This document shows positions 33,305 through 40,547 of a stretch of 64,000 nt of DNA, piece after piece (the first letter of the stretch is position 1; every line of letters begins with the position of its first letter). Under the pieces are notes generated by a model. That model had not been told where the DNA came from. It saw only the letters and a list, made by a program, of their open reading frames with translations, and searched no databases. The translations under genes were made by a program, and so were the position numbers. This DNA is from Mesorhizobium loti (GTDB taxonomy: Bacteria > Pseudomonadota > Alphaproteobacteria > Rhizobiales > Rhizobiaceae): NCBI GenBank assembly GCA_014189435.1, contig CP050293.1, forward strand, positions 687,001-751,000, written 5' to 3'.

Positions 33305-34099
33305 TCACACAGGATCGTTGTCTCGCCAGGCTTCATAAAGCTTGGCCTCGGTGGCGAACGAATACACCATCACCATCATCGAATAGACGAAGCCGTGCCG
33401 GCCGCACAGGAAGTAGCGCTTGGCCAGGTAGAATTTCAGGAAGTTGCCGAGCGGCGACAGCACCAGTTTTACCAGGCCAGGCTTCTTGCCCCGTTCGACC
33501 AGCGTGGCAACCTTGAGGCTGGAGTAGGTGTTGGCCCTGGCTAGGTCCTCTGCGATGCTCATTTCGCGGCGGTGCAGCAGCACGCCATTTTCAATCGTGC
33601 CGGTTTCGCCCGGCACCTCGAACGATTCATGGACCCGCAAGTCGAGGTCCATGGTCGCCTTGTCTCGGCGGAAAAGACGCAGCAGCCTGTTGTGCAGCAC
33701 CCAGCGGTGCGCATAGCCATAGCCCTTCAGCTTGTCGCGGCGCCTTATGTACCATCCGTCGAAGCCGACATTGCGAGGCTGCGTCACGTCCACGATCGAC
33801 TGCCTGAGCAGGTCGTCGATGGCCTCATCGGCTTCAATCGAAAGGCACCATGGCTGCGTGGCCTGATCGAGGGCGAATTGCCGCTGGCGTGGAAACCCCG
33901 GCCAGTCGTTGTGAAACAGCCTTATCGGGTAGCCCTTGGCGATGAACTCCTTGACGACGTCCAGGGTGCTGTCCGTCGAGCCTGAATCGACGACGATGAT
34001 CTCGGCGCAGAAGTCGACGCTTTCCAGGCACTGGCCGATCATGTCGGCTTCGTTCATGCAGATGACCAGCGCCGAAACCGGGCTAGCAAATCGAGTCAT
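33305..34099 (-). CDS. Family 2 glycosyltransferase (WaaE/KdtX-like)
   Basis: 264 residues from the ATG at 34099 (GGGTGGGACC before it). GT2 motifs: ALVICMNEADMIGQCLESV, EIIVVDSGSTDSTLDV, LSIEADEAIDD (E-A-D-E metal/acid region) and VHESFEVPGETG. Its closest type is the WaaE/KdtX group, which adds hexose to heptose in LPS core, fitting its place at the end of the heptose cluster (convergent with gmhB, 4 bases apart). It is cytosolic, membrane-associated. Sugar specificity is unknown. Confidence 0.85.
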   Translation of the reverse strand: MTRFASPVSALVICMNEADMIGQCLESVDFCAEIIVVDSGSTDSTLDVVKEFIAKGYPIRLFHNDWPGFPRQRQFALDQATQPWCLSIEADEAIDDLLRQSIVDVTQPRNVGFDGWYIRRRDKLKGYGYAHRWVLHNRLLRLFRRDKATMDLDLRVHESFEVPGETGTIENGVLLHRREMSIAEDLARANTYSSLKVATLVERGKKPGLVKLVLSPLGNFLKFYLAKRYFLCGRHGFVYSMMVMVYSFATEAKLYEAWRDNDPV

Positions 34100-34159
34100 G
34101 GTCCCACCCCAAGGCACACTGTTCCCGGAATTGCGCTGCTTCGCCCCATCTGTTTTTAC

Positions 34160-34235
34160 GCAATCCCCAAGGGAAAGCGCTATGCGCTTTTCCCAGGAAA
34201 ACCGTTACACACTTTTTTCGGAATTGCTTTAGGAA
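34160..34235. repeat. Degenerate rhizobial palindromic repeat
   Basis: GGGAAAGCGC / GCGCTTTTCCC hairpin (34171-34194, with a one-base bulge), followed by CACTTTTTTCGGAATTGCTTTAGG. This matches the style of a dispersed intergenic repeat of Rhizobiales. It lies upstream of the minus-strand glycosyltransferase. The rest of the gap (34236-34369) shows nothing recognisable. Confidence 0.5.
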
Positions 34236-34369
34236 ACCAACACGACAGGTCACGGCAGAACGATCCGGCTTTCTACACGACAGCCTATCGAATGCCAAAG
34301 CGGCCCTGATATGGCGAACTGCGCAACCCGTATCGTCCAGGCCCGATACGGGGCTGGTGTTCGACCGGC

Positions 34370-34849
34370 TCAAGGCTGTGCAAACGAGACCAGCCCTTCG
34401 TCCTTGACCCGGCGGATGGTGAGAGCGGTGCGCACCGTGTCGACATTGGGGGTCGAGGTCAGCTCCTCGATGACGAAGGTCTGGAAGGCGCCGAGGTCGC
34501 TCGCCACGCAATGCAGCAGGAAATCGGATTCGCCCGACACCATCCAGGCGTCGCGCACGATCGGCCAGCCGCGGGTGCGTTCGGCAAAGATGCGCAGCTC
34601 GGCGTCGGCCTGGTGATGCAGGCCGATCAGGCAGAAGGCGACGACATCGAGGCCGAGCGCCGGTGCATTGAGCAAAGCGCGGTAGCCGCGGATGATGCCG
34701 GCTTCCTCCAGCCGTTTGACGCGGCGCAGGCATGGCGGCGCCGAAATGCCGACGCGGTTCGACAGTTCGACATTGGTCATGCGGCCGTCGCCCTGCAGTT
34801 CGCGCAGGATCTTCCAGTCGATGGCGTCGAGGTCGGCCTTGAGCGGCAT
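34370..34849 (-). CDS. Lrp/AsnC family transcriptional regulator
   Basis: 159 residues from the ATG at 34849. N-terminal HTH: DAIDWKILRELQGDGRMTNVELSNRVGISAPPCLRRVKRLEEAGIIRGY, which is diagnostic. The C-terminal RAM ligand-binding domain follows (ALNAPALGLDVVAFCLIGLH, then VRDAWMVSGESDFLLHCVASD). It senses an amino acid and controls amino-acid metabolism or transport genes. Divergent from trxB, with about 250 bases between them. Confidence 0.92.
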   Translation of the reverse strand: MPLKADLDAIDWKILRELQGDGRMTNVELSNRVGISAPPCLRRVKRLEEAGIIRGYRALLNAPALGLDVVAFCLIGLHHQADAELRIFAERTRGWPIVRDAWMVSGESDFLLHCVASDLGAFQTFVIEELTSTPNVDTVRTALTIRRVKDEGLVSFAQP

Positions 34850-35102
34850 GAGGGCTCTCGAGAAGTCAGGGGCAACACGCAAGAATCTTGCGTGATTTTG
34901 TAATTAAACGACTTCGCTGTCCATTCCATCCCTCGCCTGGAATATTTCGCAGGATCAAGCGGAGGGACAGGGTGCGACAAAGCTTTCCGGGGACGAACGC
35001 CAACTTGCCTTGCTGGCGTCGTGGGCAACACTTACATTACGCGCGACAACGACCGAGTTTTCCATGCCGCAATTGCCGGCAGCCCTCCACAGAGGCTTCT
35101 AG

Positions 35103-36077
35103 ATGACCACCAAGCACGCGCCCGTTCTCATCATCGGTTCCGGTCCGGCCGGCTATACGGCGGCGGTCTACGCCGCCCGCGCCATGCTGAAGCCGATGCT
35201 GGTCGCCGGCCTGCAGCAGGGCGGCCAGTTGATGATCACCACCGATGTCGAGAACTATCCCGGCTTCGCCGACCCCATCCAGGGTCCGTGGCTGATGGAG
35301 CAGATGCTCAAGCAGGCCGAGCATGTCGGCACCGACATCATCAACGACATCATCACCGAGGTCGATCTCAACGTGCGGCCGTTCCGTGCCAAGGGCGATT
35401 CCGGCACCACCTACACCGCCGACGCACTGATCATCGCCACCGGCGCGCAAGCGAAATGGCTGGGCATCCCGACCGAACAGACCTTCATGGGTTTTGGCGT
35501 ATCGGCCTGCGCCACCTGCGACGGGTTCTTCTATCGCGGCAAGGATGTCGCGGTCATCGGCGGCGGCAATTCCGCGGTGGAAGAGGCGCTCTATCTGTCG
35601 AACCTCGCCAAGAGCGTTACGGTCATCCACAGGCGCAACGATTTCCGCGCCGAACGCATCCTGCGCGAGCGGCTCTTGAAGAAGGACAATGTCCGCGTCA
35701 TCTGGGACACGATCGTCGACGAGATCACCGGCCGCCCCGGCAAGACGCCGCTGCCGCCTTCGGTCGAGGGCCTGAAGCTGCGCAACGCGGCGACTGGCGA
35801 GGAAACGCATCTGAAGATCGACGGCGTGTTCGTGGCGATCGGTCATGCGCCGGCGGTCGAACTGTTCGCCGGCAAGCTGAAGCAGAAGCCGAACGGCTAT
35901 CTGTGGACGGCGCCGGATTCGACCCGCACCGACGTGCCCGGCGTGTTCGCGGCCGGCGATGTGACCGACGACATCTACCGCCAGGCAGTGACGGCGGCGG
36001 GCCTCGGCTGCATGGCCGCTCTCGAGGCGGAGAAATATCTGGCCGGCATCGAAGTGCACCGCGAAGCGGCCGAGTAG
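35103..36077 (+). CDS. trxB: Thioredoxin reductase
   Basis: 324 residues, normal for the low-molecular-weight type. FAD-binding PVLIIGSGPAGYTAAVYAAR, the redox-active C-A-T-C-D-G at VSACATCDGFFYRG, the NADPH fold VAVIGGGNSAVEEALYLS, and the terminal VPGVFAAGDVTDDIYRQAVTAA. Keeps thioredoxin reduced with NADPH. A GAGG lies 9 bases before the ATG. The lsrB gene follows 79 bases downstream, a conserved order in Rhizobiales. Confidence 0.95.
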   Translation: MTTKHAPVLIIGSGPAGYTAAVYAARAMLKPMLVAGLQQGGQLMITTDVENYPGFADPIQGPWLMEQMLKQAEHVGTDIINDIITEVDLNVRPFRAKGDSGTTYTADALIIATGAQAKWLGIPTEQTFMGFGVSACATCDGFFYRGKDVAVIGGGNSAVEEALYLSNLAKSVTVIHRRNDFRAERILRERLLKKDNVRVIWDTIVDEITGRPGKTPLPPSVEGLKLRNAATGEETHLKIDGVFVAIGHAPAVELFAGKLKQKPNGYLWTAPDSTRTDVPGVFAAGDVTDDIYRQAVTAAGLGCMAALEAEKYLAGIEVHREAAE

Positions 36078-36156
36078 AGAGTTCAGAGAGCGGCTTAGAA
36101 ACGCCGTGTAAAAGCCTGATTTTTCATTCAGACGCCAAAACAGAACGAGGGGAATC

Positions 36157-37053
36157 ATGGCGTTGGACTGGGACAAGCTACGCGTGTTTCACGCTGCGGC
36201 GGAGGCGGGGTCTTTTACCCATGCGGCCGAGACATTGCATCTGTCGCAATCGGCGATCTCGCGGCAGGTCAGCGCGCTCGAGCATGATGTCGGCGTGCCG
36301 CTGTTCAACCGCCACGCCCGCGGGCTGGTGCTGACCGAGCAGGGCGAAATGCTGTTCCGCACGGCGCATGACGTGCTGATGAAGCTCGAGACCATCAAGT
36401 CACGACTGACCGAGACCAAGGACCGCCCGTCGGGCGTGCTTCGGGTGACGACGACGGTGGGCTTGGGCGCCGGCTGGCTGACCGAGCGGGTGCAGGAATT
36501 CATCGAGCTCTATCCCGAAATCAGCCTGCAGCTGATCCTCGCCAACGAGGAACTCGACCTCACCATGCGCCAGGCCGATTGCGCCATCCGGCTGCGCCAG
36601 CCGCAGCAACCGGACCTGATCCAGCGCCGCCTGTTCACCGTGCATTTCCACCTTTACGCCGCCCCATCCTATGTCGCCAAGCACGGCAAGCCGGCTTCCG
36701 TCGCCGAGCTGAAGAGCCATCGCATCGTCACCTTCGGCGTGCCGGTGCCCTCGCATCTGTCGGAGCTGAACTGGCTTGAAACGGTCGGCGATTTCGACGG
36801 CGGACAAAGGGTGCCGACGCTGCAGATCAACGACATCTTGTCGATCAAGCGTGCGGTGCAGGGCGGTGCCGGCATCGCCATGCTGCCCGACTATGTGATC
36901 AGCAAGGACTCCGACCTGGTGCAATTGCTGCCGGAGACCGAAGTGCCGTCCTTCGACACCTATTTCGCCTATCCCGACGCGATGAAGAACCAGGCCAAGC
37001 TGCATGTGTTCCGCGATTTCATCATCGCCAAGGCCCGAAGCTGGTCCTTCTGA
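36157..37053 (+). CDS. lsrB: LysR-type regulator LsrB/VtlR
   Basis: 298 residues. The N-terminal HTH is MALDWDKLRVFHAAAEAGSFTHAAETLHLSQSAISRQVSALE, characteristic of rhizobial LsrB and Brucella VtlR, and the gene is downstream of trxB as in relatives. The effector domain covers 95-290 and ends DFIIAKARSWSF. LsrB is reported to act in redox control and LPS biosynthesis, and VtlR to activate abcR sRNA genes. Only one cysteine is visible (C142), so redox sensing by several thiols would not apply here. A LysR-type palindrome lies beyond the next gene (37769-37791). Confidence 0.82.
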   Translation: MALDWDKLRVFHAAAEAGSFTHAAETLHLSQSAISRQVSALEHDVGVPLFNRHARGLVLTEQGEMLFRTAHDVLMKLETIKSRLTETKDRPSGVLRVTTTVGLGAGWLTERVQEFIELYPEISLQLILANEELDLTMRQADCAIRLRQPQQPDLIQRRLFTVHFHLYAAPSYVAKHGKPASVAELKSHRIVTFGVPVPSHLSELNWLETVGDFDGGQRVPTLQINDILSIKRAVQGGAGIAMLPDYVISKDSDLVQLLPETEVPSFDTYFAYPDAMKNQAKLHVFRDFIIAKARSWSF

Positions 37054-37072
37054 TTTTCGCGCTGTTCTGAAG

Positions 37073-37570
37073 TTAATCCCGCCAGGGCGTCAGGCGAGGC
37101 AGCCAGCCGGGCACGTTGCGGCGGTAGGTGTCGTATTCGGCGCCGTAGCGGTGGGCCAATGTCGGCTCCTCGTAGAACCGCACGAAGGAACCCATGGCAA
37201 TCGCGCCGATGACGGCATAGGCGACCAGCGTCCAGCTCGAGAACAGCAGCGCCTGACCGAGGATGATCGACAGCACGGCGACATACATCGGGTTGCGGAC
37301 ATGGCGGTAGATGCCGCCGATCACCAGCCTCTCGGTCGGGGCGACCGGAGCGGGCGTGCCGAGGCCCTCAAGCGCAAAGCGGCCGAAGGCATGCAGGAGT
37401 GCTGCGATCGCGGCGACGATCAGGAGCCCGCCAACAGGCACAAAGCCCGGCAGGCTTGACCACGGCAAGCCCCAGCGGTCGGTCAACAGCCAGGGCACCA
37501 GCCCGGCAACCACGCAGGGTGCCGCAATGAAGAAGGCCGCACTGCCGGCGATCGCCGAAAACGTCCGCAT
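37073..37570 (-). CDS. Isoprenylcysteine methyltransferase-like/PEMT-like membrane methyltransferase
   Basis: 165 residues with four or so hydrophobic helices. The catalytic region has GGIYRHVRNPMYVAVLSIILG (the R-H-x-R-N-P-x-Y motif of ICMT/PEMT-like enzymes) and EEPTLAHRYGAEYDTYRRNVPGWLPRL. It uses S-adenosylmethionine to methylate a membrane lipid or other lipophilic acceptor; substrate unknown. Convergent with lsrB (19 bases between the stops). Confidence 0.85.
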   Translation of the reverse strand: MRTFSAIAGSAAFFIAAPCVVAGLVPWLLTDRWGLPWSSLPGFVPVGGLLIVAAIAALLHAFGRFALEGLGTPAPVAPTERLVIGGIYRHVRNPMYVAVLSIILGQALLFSSWTLVAYAVIGAIAMGSFVRFYEEPTLAHRYGAEYDTYRRNVPGWLPRLTPWRD

Positions 37571-37768
37571 TGGTTGCTTCTCCCTGATTGCCTTAGAAAT
37601 GAACGTCTGCTGCCCGCTTCTACGTCATGACGCAGTTTTGGCAATTTGGGGCAAAAACCGGCGGCGATTCGCGATTCTCTAGTGACAATCGCCCGGTTCA
37701 GCGCTCCATTTTGACGATTTTGCTGGTCCTATTGGCTCCTGGAATGGGTTAGACCACAGCCTGCGTCT

Positions 37769-37791
37769 TTTTGCATGCGTGTGTTGCAAAA
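37769..37791. promoter_or_regulatory. Putative LysR-type (LsrB/VtlR) binding site of the sRNA gene
   Basis: Perfect inverted repeat TTTTGCA-N9-TGCAAAA (37769-37775 and 37785-37791), which contains the T-N11-A core of LysR sites. It lies about 40-65 bases upstream of the predicted sRNA start, the usual activator position. Binding by LsrB is inferred from the neighbouring gene. Confidence 0.55.
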
Positions 37792-37797
37792 TAGATG

Positions 37798-37827
37798 CTT
37801 GTTTCTTGGGCATGATGAGCACATATA
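37798..37827 (+). promoter_or_regulatory. Promoter of AbcR-like sRNA
   Basis: CTTGTT (37798-37803), 18-base spacer, CATATA (37822-37827); similar to the rhizobial CTTGAC-N17-CTATAT consensus. Predicted start about 37834. Confidence 0.5.
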
Positions 37828-37833
37828 TAGATC

Positions 37834-37950
37834 ATCTCCTGGGCGCGTTCTCCTCCCATTAGCGCCCTCGAGTGTTCCCCTCTGGAGGTTAGCCTTAACA
37901 GGCACTCCAATCAAACTCAGCCGGATCTTCGTTGATCCGGCTTTTTTGTT
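37834..37950 (+). ncRNA. AbcR-like (alpha-r15) trans-acting small RNA
   Basis: About 115 nt with three stem-loops. SL1: GGGCGC (37841-37846) paired with GCGCCC (37862-37867), exposing a loop with TTCTCCTCCCATT, an anti-Shine-Dalgarno sequence. SL2: GAGTG (37870-37874) paired with CACTC (37903-37907), with GTTCCCCTCT in the loop region. SL3: terminator AGCCGGATC-TTCGTT-GATCCGGCT with six T (37919-37947). This architecture and the two anti-SD loops are those of AbcR1/AbcR2, Hfq-bound RNAs that repress ABC-transporter mRNAs in Rhizobiales. No ORF is convincing in the region. The family name rests on structure and motifs read by eye. Confidence 0.72.
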
Positions 37951-38060
37951 GCCTGCACCCTGCTGGGCCGGCCAAAAAACCCATCACAATTGCGCGTAAC
38001 AGTGACATGTAACCTCTGGTAACATATCCCGGACGCCCGCGACCTGCTATTGAGAGCATA

Positions 38061-38249
38061 GGACGCGGTGTGGTTCGGACGGGAGATGGGGGCATCACTC
38101 GTACGGCCCGGGCTCAGGCGGCTACCGCGTCCGAACCGTTTTCTCCCGCCGAAGTTCGGCGGCATCAAATGCGGCGGACCTGACGTTTTACCTCCCAAGG
38201 AAACGGTCCGCGAACAAAACGACGCCCGGTCCCCGCCGGGCGTCGTTTT
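38061..38249 (+). ncRNA. Second candidate small RNA, anti-SD loop and terminator
   Basis: The intergenic gap continues to 38297. A hairpin with 10-bp arms GGTTCGGACG (38072-38081) and CGTCCGAACC (38128-38137) competes with GGACGCGG (38061-38068) / CCGCGTCC (38125-38132), so two folds are mutually exclusive. Next comes a hairpin with GCGGACC...GGTCCGC arms and an inner CGTTT / AAACG pair, whose loop shows TACCTCCCAAGG, an anti-Shine-Dalgarno stretch. A strong terminator ends the unit at 38249. No promoter is clear, and the 5' end could lie between 38000 and 38140. Confidence 0.4.
38217..38249. terminator. Bidirectional Rho-independent terminator
   Basis: AAAACGACGCCCGG-loop-CCGGGCGTCGTTTT, 14-bp stem (core 38221-38229 and 38236-38244), T-run on both strands. 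It can end the sRNA candidate on the plus strand and the EF-G-like gene on the minus strand. A second perfect hairpin, GCCCCTCGAAC-CGAG-GTTCGAGGGGC (38254-38279), lies between it and the EF-G-like stop. Confidence 0.8.
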
Positions 38250-38297
38250 CTTTGCCCCTCGAACCGAGGTTCGAGGGGCGTGTGATGGTGCTACGGG

Positions 38298-40349
38298 TCA
38301 GGCAGCCTTGCCGTTGGTATTCATCGCCTCGTCGGCCAGACGGCCGGTGAGTTCGGCCATGTGGTCGAAGACGGCACGGTAGCTGGCGACGCCCGCGGTC
38401 GCCGAGCGCAACTCGATGATCAGGTCGCCGATCTCGGCTTGCGGCATGGTTGCCTCGACGACATCCCATCCGGGCCAGTCAGGCCGCGCGTCGTAGCCAA
38501 GGATCTGGCCACGCCGCTGCGGGATGAGCGCGATGATCTTCGAGGTGGCGTCGGACGGCGTGACGATCTCGACCTTCATCACTGGCTCCAGAAGCACCGG
38601 CGAGCAAGCGGCCATGCCTTCCTTCATCGCCAGCCTGGCCGCCATCTGGAAGGCCATGTCGGAGGAATCGACCGCATGGTAGGAGCCGTCGGACAGGTTG
38701 ACGGCGACATCGACGACGGGAAAGCCGAGCGGCCCGGACTTCAGATAATCGCGCACGCCGGTTTCGACCGACTGGATATAGGTCTTCGGCACAACGCCGC
38801 CGGTGATGGTGTCGGTGAACTGGAAGCCGGAGCCGCGCGGCAGCGGCTTGATCTCGATCACCACGTCGCCGAACTGGCCATGGCCGCCGGACTGTTTCTT
38901 GTGACGGCCGCGCTGCTGCGCCGGTTTGCGGATCGTCTCGCGATAGGGCACCGCCGGCGCATGGCCTTCGACCGGTATCTGGTTCTTGCCCTCCAGCCGC
39001 TCGCGCACGACACGCAGATGCATCTCGCCATGGCCAGACAGCACGGTTTCGGCCGAGTCCTGGTTGTGGCGCAGGCTGAGCGAAGGGTCCTCCTCGGCCA
39101 GCCGCTGGATGGCGGCCGACATCTTCACTTCGTCCTTGCGCTCCTTGGGGCGCAGCGCGAAGGCGAAGACCGGTTGCGGCGGTTCGAACTGGAACAGCTG
39201 TTTGGCGCCGCCCTTGGCCGAGCTCAGCGTCTGGCCGGTCTTGACCTCGTCCAGCTTGCCCAGCGCCACCGTGTCGCCGGCCTTGGCGATGGTGAGCTTG
39301 GACTGGTCCTTGCCGAGCATCCGGTAAATGCCGGAGACCTTGGCCGTGTCGCCGCCGGGCAGCCAGAGTTCGGAGCCGTCGACGACCTGACCTGACAGGA
39401 CGCGCGACACCGACAGCTTGCCGCCATGCGGCGTGTGGATGGTCTTCATCACCTGGACCACGGTCGCCGCGCCGTCGGGTGCGCCGAGCCGCTTGCGGGT
39501 CGCCTCGATGTCGGGTGCGTCGTGGCGGATCGCCTTCAGGAGGCGCAGCACGCCATTGCCTTTCTCGGCGGTGCCGATCAGCACCGGCGTCACGGCGCCG
39601 TCGCGCAGGTCGGCGGCGAGATCGTCGAAGATCGCGTCCTTGGGCGGCTCGATCTCCTCGAGCAGCTGTTCCATCAGCTGGTCGTCATGGTCGGCCAGCG
39701 TCTCCAGCATGGAGAAGCGCGCCTCCAGTTCGCGCGCCTTGTCGTCGCCCGGTATCTGAGCCACCTCGCTTTCGGCATATTCGCGATAGATGTAGGCACG
39801 CTCCAGCGCCAGATCGATCGAACCGATGACGACGCCGTCCTTGCGCAACGGAATCTGGCGCAACAGCAACGGCACGGCACTGGCCGGCTGCAGCATCTTC
39901 AGCGTGTCGCGCACGCCGGCGATTGCCTTGTCGACCTTGTTGAGGAACAGGATGCGCGGCACGCCGAGATCGTCGAGCTTGCGCATGATCAGCTGCAGGG
40001 CAGGAATCTTTTTTTCGTCGGCCTCGGCTACGACCACCGCGAGGTCACAGGCGGCCAGCACCGGCTCGGCCTCGAAGGAGAATTCGATGGAGCCGGGACA
40101 GTCGACGAATGTGATCTGCTCGCCCATGAATTCGGTGGTGGCGATTGTCGCCTCGACGCTCATGGCGTGGGCGCGCGCCTCGGGCGAATGATCCGAAACG
40201 GTGTTGCCTGATGAAACGGGATTTTGTCGGGGGATTGAGCCCGTACGGGCCAATATGGCTTCGAGAAGTGTCGTCTTACCGCTTGCGAAGGGACCGACTA
40301 TGGCAATGCATTTCGGTCCCGTGCGTCGTCCTCCGGCGCGAGTACCCAT
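38298..40349 (-). CDS. Elongation factor G-like GTPase (EF-G2 type)
   Basis: 683 residues from the ATG at 40349 with GGAGG 7 bases upstream. Domain order is as in EF-G: GTPase domain with GPFASGKT (19-26), switch II DCPGSIEF (83-90) and NKVD (137-140); domain II (TIHTPHGGKLSVSRVLSG); domain III (SGHGEMHLRVVRERLEGK); domain IV (GHGQFGDVVIEIKPLPRG); domain V (EPVMKVEIVTPSDATSKIIALIPQRRGQI). Canonical EF-G has D-T-P-G-H in switch II; here the catalytic His is Ser, so GTP hydrolysis may be weak. Probably an EF-G paralogue with an uncertain role in translation. Monocistronic. Confidence 0.88.
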   Translation of the reverse strand: MGTRAGGRRTGPKCIAIVGPFASGKTTLLEAILARTGSIPRQNPVSSGNTVSDHSPEARAHAMSVEATIATTEFMGEQITFVDCPGSIEFSFEAEPVLAACDLAVVVAEADEKKIPALQLIMRKLDDLGVPRILFLNKVDKAIAGVRDTLKMLQPASAVPLLLRQIPLRKDGVVIGSIDLALERAYIYREYAESEVAQIPGDDKARELEARFSMLETLADHDDQLMEQLLEEIEPPKDAIFDDLAADLRDGAVTPVLIGTAEKGNGVLRLLKAIRHDAPDIEATRKRLGAPDGAATVVQVMKTIHTPHGGKLSVSRVLSGQVVDGSELWLPGGDTAKVSGIYRMLGKDQSKLTIAKAGDTVALGKLDEVKTGQTLSSAKGGAKQLFQFEPPQPVFAFALRPKERKDEVKMSAAIQRLAEEDPSLSLRHNQDSAETVLSGHGEMHLRVVRERLEGKNQIPVEGHAPAVPYRETIRKPAQQRGRHKKQSGGHGQFGDVVIEIKPLPRGSGFQFTDTITGGVVPKTYIQSVETGVRDYLKSGPLGFPVVDVAVNLSDGSYHAVDSSDMAFQMAARLAMKEGMAACSPVLLEPVMKVEIVTPSDATSKIIALIPQRRGQILGYDARPDWPGWDVVEATMPQAEIGDLIIELRSATAGVASYRAVFDHMAELTGRLADEAMNTNGKAA

Positions 40350-40547
40350 GACTGACCTCCACTCAGGCGTTTCCCGTAGGACCGACTGGCTACATGGTTC
40401 AGGCGTGGTCAATCGGTCCTGAGCGGCGGCCGGCCTGTTCGACCGTCGCGGGCGGGGTTCTTTTCAAGTGCCACCTGCCCAAAGCCATCGTCCCACTTGT
40501 TTGCCGGCAGGGCAAGAAAAATAGAATTCCGGCACTCCGCAGCTGCC

